Below, one piece after another: positions 15,711 to 21,840 of a stretch of DNA of 23,287 bases. Positions within the stretch are counted from its first letter, which is position 1. Each line of letters begins with the position of its first letter. The DNA lies in IMG/VR virus record IMGVR_UViG_3300027971_000226, positions 1 to 23,287 of that record; one strand, written 5' to 3'. The position numbers and the translations under genes are program-made. The DNA comes from a virus. Under the pieces are notes generated by a model that worked only from the letters and a program-made list of their open reading frames with translations, ran no database searches and was not told where the DNA came from.

Positions 15711-16118
15711 ATGATAGATAATCTGAAAGGTACTTACCTTAGTAACTTCTGGTCAGTACCTATCGTATATGAAGGCTTAACCTACCCTAATGCAGAGTGT
15801 GCATTCCAAGCCAGCAAGTGTGCTAATAAAAGCGAAAGAAAAATGTTCACCGTTATCAACGGAGCACAAGCCAAAGCGTTAGGCAAAAAGATAAAGATAA
15901 GACCAGACTGGAATGAGGTAAGACTATCCGTAATGTGGAATATTCTGCAAGCAAAGTTTGCCCAGCATCCAGACCTAACCGCTAAACTAATAGCAACTGG
16001 AGATAAAAAAATAATTGAAGGTAATACCTGGAACGATAAGTTCTGGGGCGTAAGTGACGGAGAAGGCATGAACCACCTCGGTATCATGCTAATGGCAATA
16101 AGAGAGGAAGCAAAATGA
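15711..16118 (+). CDS. NADAR family enzyme (YbiA-like)
   Basis: The 135-residue protein matches the compact NADAR fold over its whole length. It has LSNFWSVPIVYEGLTYPNAE near the start, AFQASKCANK, a central VRLSVMWNILQAKF, TGDKKIIEGNTWNDKFWGV near 105-123, and a final GMNHLGIMLMAIRE. NADAR proteins were predicted to work in NAD and ADP-ribose metabolism. Members have been shown to remove ADP-ribose from guanine bases or to hydrolyse riboflavin intermediates. The conserved Trp, Glu and Asp/Trp-Gly positions all appear present. The ATG at 15711 is preferred to the longer frame because the upstream part is read in another frame by the Cys-rich microprotein. It overlaps the next gene as ATGA. 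A role against ADP-ribosylating or NAD-consuming host defence is inference. Confidence 0.8.
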   Translation: MIDNLKGTYLSNFWSVPIVYEGLTYPNAECAFQASKCANKSERKMFTVINGAQAKALGKKIKIRPDWNEVRLSVMWNILQAKFAQHPDLTAKLIATGDKKIIEGNTWNDKFWGVSDGEGMNHLGIMLMAIREEAK

Positions 16119-16267
16119 TAGAACTATCACCACGCCTTGCTATCTATGACATAGTTAAGGCTGTAGAATTAGGTGACATCACCCGCTATCAAGCCAACGA
16201 GTACATCATGGATGTACTCATGAACATACCGCCACACCCAGCAACAGAGGAAGGTATCAACTCATGA
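16115..16267 (+). CDS. Small protein of unknown function (50 aa)
   Basis: The start overlaps the NADAR stop (ATGA), and its own stop overlaps the next start the same way. The sequence is helical: SPRLAIYDIVKAVELGDITR, then YQANEYIMDVL, and a Pro-rich end. The chain of four-base overlaps argues that it is translated. No family was recognised. It may be a regulatory or accessory partner of the operon. Confidence 0.5.
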   Translation: MIELSPRLAIYDIVKAVELGDITRYQANEYIMDVLMNIPPHPATEEGINS

Positions 16268-16380
16268 CAGAAGAACTATACAAGGAGATGTTGTATCGAG
16301 CCATGTCCGATGACGGACTGATGGCTCGTATAATGTCAGAAGCACCAGACAACAGCAAAGGAGATAACTACGATGAGTGA
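16264..16380 (+). CDS. Small protein of unknown function (38 aa)
   Basis: Met-rich and acidic (TEELYKEMLYRAMSDDGLMA). It starts inside the previous stop (ATGA). Its end carries the Shine-Dalgarno AAAGGAG for the following gene and overlaps that gene by eight bases. It is probably translated by coupling. Its main purpose could be to deliver ribosomes to the next start. Confidence 0.4.
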   Translation: MTEELYKEMLYRAMSDDGLMARIMSEAPDNSKGDNYDE

Positions 16381-16840
16381 GTACGCACAATCTCAGGGCA
16401 TATCAGTATCTAACACCTGCTATGACTGCGCCCTAGTCAGTGAGTACAGTCCAGAATATAGATGCATTCCATGCATTGAAGACAAAGAAGGACGAGATGA
16501 TGCCATAGCCTACGAGTTAGTAGATGAGGGCAACATGCAATACGGCAAGACTATGTGGTCACGAACAGATGACAACCCCAGTGGACATGACTGGATTAGT
16601 TCTACCACAAGAATAGAACCATACTTCAGTATCTATACACTGAAGATAGAAGATACCCGTGAAGAATTTACACCACCCATAGTGCAACTCGTTGACGGAG
16701 GAGTGCTCGATAACCTATGGGAATTAGATGATTACACACAATACATGCGTGAGACACAATGCCAATGGTGCAACCTGCTTACGCCCAAGATGTTCAATGA
16801 CTGCCAAGTCTGCGACAAACCTTTAGAGAACAATCTCTGA
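16373..16840 (+). CDS. Protein with a zinc knuckle at each end (155 aa)
   Basis: Four cysteines at 16, 19, 31 and 34 form one CxxC-x11-CxxC zinc ribbon, and four at 130, 133, 144 and 147 (CQWC ... CQVC) form a second. Between them is an acidic beta-rich domain of about 90 residues (GNMQYGKTMWSR, PYFSIYTLKIED). The ATG at 16373 is preceded by AAAGGAG nine bases upstream. It is the last gene of the NADAR operon and is followed by a terminator-like hairpin. Paired zinc ribbons often bind nucleic acids or host transcription proteins. The actual target is unknown. Confidence 0.6.
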   Translation: MSEYAQSQGISVSNTCYDCALVSEYSPEYRCIPCIEDKEGRDDAIAYELVDEGNMQYGKTMWSRTDDNPSGHDWISSTTRIEPYFSIYTLKIEDTREEFTPPIVQLVDGGVLDNLWELDDYTQYMRETQCQWCNLLTPKMFNDCQVCDKPLENNL

Positions 16841-16842
16841 AG

Positions 16843-16878
16843 CAGGGTTCCCCTGTCCTTCTGACAGGGGTAACCCTG
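16843..16878 (+). terminator. Terminator-like hairpin after the NADAR operon
   Basis: CAGGGTT and CCCCTGTC (16843-16857) pair with GACAGGGG and AACCCTG (16863-16878), giving 15 base pairs with one bulged T and a 5-nt loop. It starts two bases past the stop of the zinc protein. There is no U-tract, as is common for actinobacterial terminators. Confidence 0.6.
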
Positions 16879-16905
16879 ACCAACTAACTACAACAAGGAG
16901 AAAAC

Positions 16906-17262
16906 ATGTTACAAAATACACTAACAGTTAGTGGCTCAATCAAAGCGTTCACAGACAAGAGCCTCAAGACTAACGAATACGGCACGCAACTACTAGGCTG
17001 GATTAGCCAGCGAGATGTTGCACGCATGAGCAACGGCGATGCAAGCGGTAACCCACGATACATCGTAGGTGTAGGCTTCAAAGCAACAGACCCAGCAATC
17101 ATTGCTGAACTAGTAGCACTAGACAATGCCCGACAAGGCACAGCAGAATCAACCCCAGTCACACTAACAGGACGCTTAACCCAATGGGTTGCTAAGTCCA
17201 AAACAGGTGGACCTGATGAGTTCCGTTACCAACTAGAGGTACTGGATGTAGAACAAGTCTGA
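16906..17262 (+). CDS. Candidate ssDNA-binding OB-fold protein (118 aa)
   Basis: AAGGAG stands six bases upstream of the ATG, the gene stands alone between two terminator-like hairpins, and the translation is even in composition. Its strand pattern fits an OB fold: TLTVSGSIKAFTDKSLKTNE, then GWISQRD, then YIVGVGFKATD, VTLTGRLTQWV and FRYQLEVLDVEQV. The size, the V-x-G-x-I start and the TLTGRL unit recall small phage single-stranded DNA-binding proteins. No acidic C-terminal tail like that of cellular SSB is present beyond DVEQV. Function is therefore tentative. Placement in a block with exonuclease and helicase-like genes would suit a replication protein. Confidence 0.5.
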   Translation: MLQNTLTVSGSIKAFTDKSLKTNEYGTQLLGWISQRDVARMSNGDASGNPRYIVGVGFKATDPAIIAELVALDNARQGTAESTPVTLTGRLTQWVAKSKTGGPDEFRYQLEVLDVEQV

Positions 17263-17268
17263 TTAGAT

Positions 17269-17297
17269 AGAGGCAGGGACTAATCATCCCTGCCTCT
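17269..17297 (+). terminator. Perfect 11-bp terminator hairpin
   Basis: AGAGGCAGGGA (17269-17279) pairs perfectly with TCCCTGCCTCT (17287-17297) around a 7-nt loop, then CTTTC follows. It lies seven bases after the stop of the OB-like gene. It is the most classical terminator in the window, although the U-tract is short. Confidence 0.7.
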
Positions 17298-17381
17298 CTT
17301 TCAGTAAGCCAAGCAGTAGCAGAGATGGTGAGCAGCGAGTCGGTCAACTACACACTACATACAAGAGAGAGAGAGAACATT

Positions 17382-17555
17382 ATGTATCTATCACAAGGTG
17401 ATATAATTGCTATAACTATAGCGTTAGGTACTAGCCTAACACTAATAATTATTATGTTGTATGCTAACATACAACTATTAAAAGAAAACAGATTCCTCAA
17501 GGCTAGGCTACAAGCATGGCGCAAGTCATACCAAACTAACAATGAGCAAGCATAA
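17382..17555 (+). CDS. Small one-TM membrane protein (57 aa)
   Basis: The start ATG at 17382 follows a (GA)6 run (17365-17376) that can serve as ribosome binding site. A frame upstream to 17325 is open but lacks such support. Residues about 6-31 form one strongly hydrophobic helix (DIIAITIALGTSLTLIIIML), then a basic, helical tail (KENRFLKARLQAWRKSYQ). This layout fits an N-out, C-in membrane protein. It might be a holin-like, spanin-like or membrane-anchored regulatory protein. A lytic transglycosylase gene lies 750 bases downstream, but four genes intervene, so the link is weak. Confidence 0.5.
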   Translation: MYLSQGDIIAITIALGTSLTLIIIMLYANIQLLKENRFLKARLQAWRKSYQTNNEQA

Positions 17556-17661
17556 ACATCATTGGTTATGCAGCGATACACCAGGACAATACTATTGTAA
17601 TGACTGCACTGCACTAGGATGGTGGAGTCAGATGTTTAGAAAGGTAGTAACAAATGAATGA
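17542..17661 (+). CDS. Mini zinc-finger-like protein (39 aa)
   Basis: This short frame overlaps the TM gene by 14 bases and begins MSKHKHHWLC. His 4, 6 and 7 and Cys 10, 19 and 22 (C-x8-C-x2-C) could bind one metal ion. Aromatic residues are abundant (WWSQMF). No family was recognised. It is supported by the chain of overlaps and the repeated pattern of tiny Cys-rich frames in this region. Confidence 0.4.
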   Translation: MSKHKHHWLCSDTPGQYYCNDCTALGWWSQMFRKVVTNE

Positions 17662-17737
17662 TGACGCACGCTGCAGTCAATGCGGCACACTATGTGATGT
17701 ATGCAATATGGAGGAAGATAATGAACCCAACCTATAG
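17654..17737 (+). CDS. Mini CxxC-CxxC protein (27 aa)
   Basis: The 27-residue product contains CSQCGTLCDVC with cysteines at 7, 10, 14 and 17, enough for a zinc knuckle, and an acidic end. It overlaps its predecessor by eight bases and contains the GGAGG ribosome binding site of the XRE gene. The frame is so short that chance cannot be ruled out, but the four cysteines make translation plausible. Confidence 0.35.
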   Translation: MNDDARCSQCGTLCDVCNMEEDNEPNL

Positions 17738-18014
17738 AACTGTACGCAAAAGACTACGAGCAATACGACAAGCCAAAGGCTTGACACTTAGCGAAGCATC
17801 TAGAATTACACGAGTAACTGCAATGACATTAGGCAGTTGGGAAAGAGGAGATAGAAAACCAACGCTTGAGAACCTGATACATCTATGTAACAGGTATGAA
17901 GTATCTATTGAATCATTAGTCAAAGAAGAAGAACCTATACAATTGCTTATGAAAATATATCATAAGCAATTAACACAAGGGAGAATGTACAATGAGCAAA
18001 GAATTGCAAGATAA
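17721..18014 (+). CDS. XRE-family HTH transcriptional regulator (97 aa)
   Basis: Residues about 11-65 form a Cro/CI-type helix-turn-helix domain: LRAIRQAKGLTLSEASRIT, then the recognition helix with VTAMTLGSWERGDRKPT, then LENLIHLCNRYEVSIESLV. The remaining tail is short and basic. The ATG at 17721 is chosen because GGAGG lies eight bases upstream; the longer frame upstream runs through two smaller genes. It is probably a Cro-like or early switch protein that binds palindromic operators such as those at 14803 or 17941. No integrase is visible, so a lysogenic role is not implied. The last codons carry a perfect 12-bp inverted repeat, and the gene overlaps its downstream neighbour by 23 bases. 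Confidence 0.8.
   Translation: MNPTYRTVRKRLRAIRQAKGLTLSEASRITRVTAMTLGSWERGDRKPTLENLIHLCNRYEVSIESLVKEEEPIQLLMKIYHKQLTQGRMYNEQRIAR
17941..17971 (+). promoter_or_regulatory. Perfect 12-bp inverted repeat within the XRE gene
   Basis: AATTGCTTATGA (17941-17952) pairs with TCATAAGCAATT (17960-17971) around a 7-nt loop. It lies inside the coding sequence, just before the ACAAGGGAGAA ribosome binding site of the next gene (17974-17984). It could be an operator for the XRE protein or a translational attenuator hairpin. Both are inference. Confidence 0.5.
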
Positions 18015-18177
18015 ATTAGATGCAGCAGCACGGGCATTAACGCCAGTGCTTCATAAGATATTAAACGAAGAAGAAGATACCATTGCATGCTGGCGATGTG
18101 AAGAACAAACACCAATGTCAGATATGATAGCAGTACATGCTGAGTGGGTATGTGGGGTCTGTTACGATGACCTATGA
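17992..18177 (+). CDS. Small zinc-ribbon protein (61 aa)
   Basis: An N-terminal helix (KELQDKLDAAARALTPVLHK) is followed by a zinc ribbon with cysteines at 33, 36 (CWRC), 54 and 57 (CGVC). The start has ACAAGGGAGAA upstream, the same sequence found before 18881 and 21067. It overlaps the XRE gene by 23 bases and the next gene by 11. Such ribbons often bind nucleic acid or RNA polymerase, but the target cannot be inferred. Confidence 0.6.
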   Translation: MSKELQDKLDAAARALTPVLHKILNEEEDTIACWRCEEQTPMSDMIAVHAEWVCGVCYDDL

Positions 18178-18298
18178 GCCACCACTAGAAGATGACACAG
18201 CGTTAGGTAAAGATGGAGACTGCGAGTACTGCGGTAACTATGTGATAGAATGTACCTGTAACAGTGAGCCTGACCGCATGTATGGGAGCGAAGACTAA
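18167..18298 (+). CDS. Mini zinc-ribbon protein (43 aa)
   Basis: Cysteines at 19, 22, 29 and 31 (CEYC ... CTC) sit in an otherwise acidic 43-residue protein (PPLEDDTALGKDGD). The start overlaps the previous stop by 11 bases, and its stop TAA forms part of the TAAGGAG that precedes the transglycosylase gene. Too short for a family call, but consistent with the zinc-protein cluster around it. Confidence 0.45.
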   Translation: MTYEPPLEDDTALGKDGDCEYCGNYVIECTCNSEPDRMYGSED

Positions 18299-18308
18299 GG
18301 AGATAGCA

Positions 18309-18737
18309 ATGAGTAACATAAGAAAATGGATTGCTGTTGGTGGCAGTATACTGCTGACACTAACAAGTCTTGTAGGTTTACCATTAAAGTATTACTCGCA
18401 GCATGTCAATAACCTATGCTATAACGAACAACGATTACCTAAAGTATGGACACCATATGCAGCCAAGATGTATGCTTTGTCATACATGAAGATGTGGTAC
18501 CCCGAATGGGGTAGAGGTGAACACAAAGCACTGATGAAACTATGGGGTAAAGAGTCAGCATGGAAATATAATGCAGACAATCCTAACTCAACAGCCTATG
18601 GCATAGCACAAGTACTAGGTACTAAACCTGGGACCCCAGCCCCGCAACAAGTTGCGCGGGGGCTGGAGTATGTAATACATAGGTATGATAAGCCATCAAT
18701 TGCGTGGTCACATTGGAGGAAACATGGCTGGTACTAG
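18309..18737 (+). CDS. Membrane-anchored lytic transglycosylase (SLT-like)
   Basis: This 142-residue protein has a hydrophobic N-terminal segment (IAVGGSILLTLTSLVGLPL, residues 8-26), either a signal peptide or a signal-arrest anchor. It is followed by a small goose-lysozyme-like domain. ALMKLWGKESAWKYNADN gives the catalytic Glu at about residue 82. YGIAQVLG and the end AWSHWRKHGWY are typical of actinobacterial transglycosylases. It would cut peptidoglycan between MurNAc and GlcNAc, most likely for host lysis, although entry is possible. AAGGAG seven bases upstream supports the ATG at 18309. A G+C-rich hairpin lies inside the gene at 18636-18666. It overlaps the following gene by 14 bases. 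Confidence 0.75.
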   Translation: MSNIRKWIAVGGSILLTLTSLVGLPLKYYSQHVNNLCYNEQRLPKVWTPYAAKMYALSYMKMWYPEWGRGEHKALMKLWGKESAWKYNADNPNSTAYGIAQVLGTKPGTPAPQQVARGLEYVIHRYDKPSIAWSHWRKHGWY

Positions 18738-18888
18738 TTACATAGTACAAGTAGAGATAGAAGTAGAAGCAGATAACGATGATGCTGCACTCTTCTGGGT
18801 GCAGGATGCAGTAACTATGTATGGGGCAAACATGTCCATACATAGATGGATAGACACACGACTAAACAAGGGAGAAGCAAGTGAATAA
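18724..18888 (+). CDS. Small protein of unknown function (54 aa)
   Basis: GGAGG six bases before the ATG and a 14-base overlap with the transglycosylase gene support this frame. The start SYIVQVEIEVEADNDDAALF is a beta strand followed by an acidic helix. A similar unit (FQVEAEDADEAESMF) occurs near the end of the protein at 20515, which may mean a shared small fold. The function is unknown. Confidence 0.5.
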   Translation: MAGTSYIVQVEIEVEADNDDAALFWVQDAVTMYGANMSIHRWIDTRLNKGEASE

Positions 18889-19417
18889 AACAATAATCAA
18901 ATCAAGAATAGAACAAATCAAAAAACTGTCTAGTCAAGATGAGCACGGACAGTTTGAAATGGGTACACCTGAACAACAAAGCGCTGCTAGGTTAGTAGAA
19001 GATTTCTATACTAACTTTGACTTAAGTAAAGAAACAAGTGAAGATGAACTATCTATTACAACAGCCGCTGTTATACTAGCACTCAAAGATATTCAAGTGC
19101 GTGACTATGCACTAGGAATGTATGACCCAGCAGAAGAGAAGGCTAGACTATGCTTTGAGTTCTTAACAAAGCATGCACCCGCTAAGTACATTGCTGCACC
19201 TACTACATTGCTTGCTCTTACATACTATGAGAAGCATCAAGATGGTAAAGCAGATGAAGCATTGAAACCAGCATTAGCACAAGGCTATTCATTAGCAACA
19301 CTATTGAGCCGAGTGTTCCAAACTAACTGGCCTGTTGGTGCATTCAATAGCATGCGCCTGGAACTACATCCACGCGTAAAGGCAGGCATATTCGGAGGGA
19401 CAGATGACAATAACTAA
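18881..19417 (+). CDS. DUF4192-like protein (178 aa), GTG start
   Basis: The start is GTG at 18881, preceded by AAGGGAG. Residues about 105-178 match the pattern of DUF4192, an actinobacterial family of unknown function: KYIAAPTTLLALTYYEKHQD, then ADEALKPALAQGYSLATLL, then a Pro/Leu-rich end. The N-terminal half is acidic and helical (STEDELSITTAAVILALKDI-like) and contains one SITTAAVILAL helix. It is shorter than the usual cellular members. It overlaps the DUF932 gene by 14 bases and is the best hint of an actinobacterial host. Function unknown. Confidence 0.65.
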   Translation: MNKTIIKSRIEQIKKLSSQDEHGQFEMGTPEQQSAARLVEDFYTNFDLSKETSEDELSITTAAVILALKDIQVRDYALGMYDPAEEKARLCFEFLTKHAPAKYIAAPTTLLALTYYEKHQDGKADEALKPALAQGYSLATLLSRVFQTNWPVGAFNSMRLELHPRVKAGIFGGTDDNN

Positions 19418-20393
19418 AAACAAATCAGCATGGGTAAGAGGTGGCACTGCAGTTGAGGCTACCTCTGCCCGTGATGCAGCAACACAAGCAGGACTTAACT
19501 GGACTGTACGCACAAGTGAACTACAAGCAGTAAGTACACCTCTATCTATTAATGAGCATGGTGTAACACCAGCCACATACATAGATGTACCAAAGAAGCA
19601 GGCTATTATCCGTGAGGATAACAACACAGTCATTGGTATTGTTGGTAAGAAATACAAAATGGTACAGAACATGGAAGTATTTAATGCACTAGATACATTG
19701 GTAGACTCAGGTGATGCACGTTATACCGCAGCAGGTGAGTTTAATGGTGGTGCTAACATCTGGATGCTACTTGAGTTACCGCAAGGTGTAGAGGTAGCCA
19801 ATGACCCACATGCTGCGTTCCTATTGGTTAAGACATCACATGATGGTTCATCATCAGTAGTAATTAAGCCAGTCATTGAGCGTTTGTTCTGCGCTAACCA
19901 AGTTAACGGCTTGATTAGTAACACAGGTAGAAAGTACAATGAGTACACATACCGCATGACACACACAACTAATCAAGAGTTATCTATTGCGGACATCCGC
20001 AACATTACTAACCTAACATACACTGCTATAGCAGACTATCAATTGGTTGCTAACAATTTGTTACGCAAGCCAATGACACGACAAGAAGCAGTTAACTTCT
20101 TCAAGAGAGTATGGCCTCTACCTACTACAGTAGAAGATAAACCATACGACCTACTCACTAGAGGTGAGCGTAAGCAACAGACTATTGCTAAAGATTCCCG
20201 TGCTAAAGCATGGTCCATCTATAGCGAATCAGAAACACAAGAGAACATCAGAGGCACAGCCTTTGGTGCATGGCATGCAGTAGTAGAACATGCTGACCAT
20301 TACGCTACGGGTGGCGCGTCTCGCCTTGCCGCGGCCACCCTGAGTGGACGCAATGATAAGATAAAGACAAGGGCTTTATCTTTGTTAGTATAG
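19404..20393 (+). CDS. DUF932 phage/plasmid protein
   Basis: This 329-residue protein matches the DUF932 (TIGR03299-like) pattern. It has VIGIVGKKYKMVQNMEVFNA near residue 75, then GGANIWMLLELP, KTSHDGSSSVVIKPVIERL (about 147-165), FCANQVNGL and a final GTAFGAWHAVVEHADHY. The family is common in phages and plasmids and is suspected to act in DNA replication or recombination; no activity is proven. GGAGGG five bases upstream of the ATG supports the start. A G+C-rich hairpin lies inside the gene near 20309-20340. The stop is followed by a 121-base gap with a weak hairpin (TTTACC/GGTAAA at 20395-20412), a T-rich stretch and the pseudoknot. Confidence 0.8.
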   Translation: MTITKNKSAWVRGGTAVEATSARDAATQAGLNWTVRTSELQAVSTPLSINEHGVTPATYIDVPKKQAIIREDNNTVIGIVGKKYKMVQNMEVFNALDTLVDSGDARYTAAGEFNGGANIWMLLELPQGVEVANDPHAAFLLVKTSHDGSSSVVIKPVIERLFCANQVNGLISNTGRKYNEYTYRMTHTTNQELSIADIRNITNLTYTAIADYQLVANNLLRKPMTRQEAVNFFKRVWPLPTTVEDKPYDLLTRGERKQQTIAKDSRAKAWSIYSESETQENIRGTAFGAWHAVVEHADHYATGGASRLAAATLSGRNDKIKTRALSLLV

Positions 20394-20459
20394 GTTTACC
20401 TTGAGGGGTAAAAGCGCAGAACTTATATCGTTAATCCTTTTTTTATATAAGGGACACCT

Positions 20460-20493
20460 CACTGGGTTGCTCCGCCAGTGGCGAACACGGAGC
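20460..20493 (+). ncRNA. Candidate H-type pseudoknot in an mRNA leader
   Basis: CACTGG (20460-20465) pairs with CCAGTG (20475-20480), and GCTCCG (20469-20474), within that loop, pairs with CGGAGC (20488-20493). Both stems are perfect 6-bp helices. Loop 1 is 3 nt, the stems abut, and the last loop is 7 nt, which is good geometry for an H-type pseudoknot. It ends 11 bases before the ribosome binding site of the gene at 20515. A translational control element or riboswitch-like leader is possible. No known riboswitch consensus was recognised. Confidence 0.5.
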
Positions 20494-20514
20494 ATTAAAC
20501 AACGAGAGGAACAC

Positions 20515-20934
20515 ATGAACACAATCCAAATCACAACAGTAGATGGTGCAGTAAACTATACTGAATCTGAAATTGTCCGTTACATTGAGAAAGCAAAGGC
20601 AGTAGATGACCTTAACGACATGCTTGGCAAACAAGTCTACGCAATCCGTGAACTTAAAAATAAAGTCCGTGACTTCTTCAGTGAAGTTGAATGGGAAGAC
20701 GGTGAGCAAACAGTCACTAAGTCTGATGTCAATGAGTTTCTTGAATCCATTGGATGCCACAAACTTACATCAAGATATGGTGGTACATTTAGAATCACTG
20801 GTACCTTCCAAGTAGAAGCAGAAGATGCAGATGAAGCAGAGTCTATGTTCATAGATAATGTAGATGTATCCTTCAATGATGGTGATTACACCATTGATGA
20901 AACAGAAGTTAATGATGTAGAAGAAGACTACTAA
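20515..20934 (+). CDS. Acidic early protein (139 aa)
   Basis: The ATG at 20515 follows AGAGGA and is preferred to the in-frame start at 20401, because the extension runs through the pseudoknot leader. The protein is very acidic, with a helical middle (ESEIVRYIEKAKAVDDLNDM, RELKNKVRDFF) and an end with FRITGTFQVEAEDADEAESM and EEDY. No family was recognised. Acidic early phage proteins can mimic DNA or bind host nucleic-acid enzymes. That is one hypothesis only. Confidence 0.6.
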   Translation: MNTIQITTVDGAVNYTESEIVRYIEKAKAVDDLNDMLGKQVYAIRELKNKVRDFFSEVEWEDGEQTVTKSDVNEFLESIGCHKLTSRYGGTFRITGTFQVEAEDADEAESMFIDNVDVSFNDGDYTIDETEVNDVEEDY

Positions 20935-20995
20935 ACTCGGCGCAACACGCCAGCATCATCATACATAGTCCGTCACACTATGCTATGATGAGGGC

Positions 20996-21048
20996 AGGTT
21001 AGAGGTGGCAGGGTTTTGGTTCTCTCCTTGTTCCTGCTCCTCTAATCT
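20996..21048 (+). promoter_or_regulatory. Structured leader before the exonuclease gene
   Basis: AGGTTAGAGG (20996-21005) pairs with CCTCTAATCT (21039-21048), ten pairs with one G-U. After a small internal loop, GCAGG (21008-21012) pairs with CCTGC (21033-21037), leaving a 20-nt pyrimidine-rich apical loop. It ends just before AAGGGAG, the ribosome binding site. TATGAT at 20984-20989 could be a promoter -10 element, but no good -35 is seen. It may control expression of the recombination genes. Confidence 0.4.
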
Positions 21049-21066
21049 ACTTAACAAGGGAGAACT

Positions 21067-21840
21067 ATGACAGTAGAAATAACAAGAGATAGATACGGTA
21101 GACCTATGGTAGTGCCACCTAAGGGTGGCAAAGCAGTACCGTATACACGCACTACTACAGTTGCAGGTTCATTAGATGATGGCACTGCACTAGTAGCATG
21201 GAAGTTGCGCATGGCTGCAGCAGGATTAACACTGCGTCCTGACCTACTGTTGGCTGCAAGTGCAGCGAGAGACAACAAGTTAGAGATGGATAAGTTAGTT
21301 GAAGATGCAATGGAAGCAGCAGGTGCAACAGCACAGGCTACTATAGGTACAGCCATACACACACTGACAGAGAAGCACGACAGGGGCGAAAACCTTGGCG
21401 TGATACCAGAAGATTATGTTGCAGACATACAAGCATACGCTGATGCAACTAAACACTTTAACAATGTATTCATTGAACAGTTTTGTGTGTTAGATAAGTA
21501 TAAGATTGCTGGCACACCTGACCGCATAGTTGAATACAAAGGTGAGTTGTTTATCTCTGACCTAAAGACAGGCAGTATCTCGTATCCAAACAAGATTGCT
21601 ATGCAGTTAGCCGTGTATGCGCACGGCCTGCCGTATGACCCTGCCACGGCAGTCCGTGGTAGTTGGGGTGGTGTCAACCAAGATAAGGGAATCATTGTCC
21701 ATCTACCAGCAGGTAGTGGTAAATGTGAACTGCATTTCGTTGACATCAAACAAGGTTGGAAAGGTATAGAGTTAGCAATAAAAGTCCGTACCTTTAGAGA
21801 TGGAAAAAAATCCCTAGTAACATCTATTCAAGGAGAATAA
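21067..21840 (+). CDS. PD-(D/E)XK exonuclease, Cas4/RecB-like
   Basis: The 257-residue protein shows the core of the PD-(D/E)XK nuclease fold: ATIGTAIHTL with His 98, an acidic helix, AGTPDRI with Asp 152, SDLKTG with Asp 165 and Lys 167, and QLAVYAHG with Gln 180 and Tyr 184. These are the motifs of Cas4 and RecB-type exonucleases. No cysteine cluster for an iron-sulphur centre is seen, so it is closer to phage RecB-like or lambda-exonuclease-like enzymes. AAGGGAG precedes the ATG. The gene abuts the zinc protein downstream (TAA, ATG) and probably forms a recombination or replication operon with it. It may degrade or process DNA ends. Confidence 0.8.
   Translation: MTVEITRDRYGRPMVVPPKGGKAVPYTRTTTVAGSLDDGTALVAWKLRMAAAGLTLRPDLLLAASAARDNKLEMDKLVEDAMEAAGATAQATIGTAIHTLTEKHDRGENLGVIPEDYVADIQAYADATKHFNNVFIEQFCVLDKYKIAGTPDRIVEYKGELFISDLKTGSISYPNKIAMQLAVYAHGLPYDPATAVRGSWGGVNQDKGIIVHLPAGSGKCELHFVDIKQGWKGIELAIKVRTFRDGKKSLVTSIQGE

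Noticed and set aside
20395-20451. Classical terminator after the DUF932 gene
   Set aside because: The 6-bp hairpin at 20395-20412 is weak and the T-rich stretch lies about 25 bases away. The CTTATAT/ATATAAG pair has a 16-nt loop.
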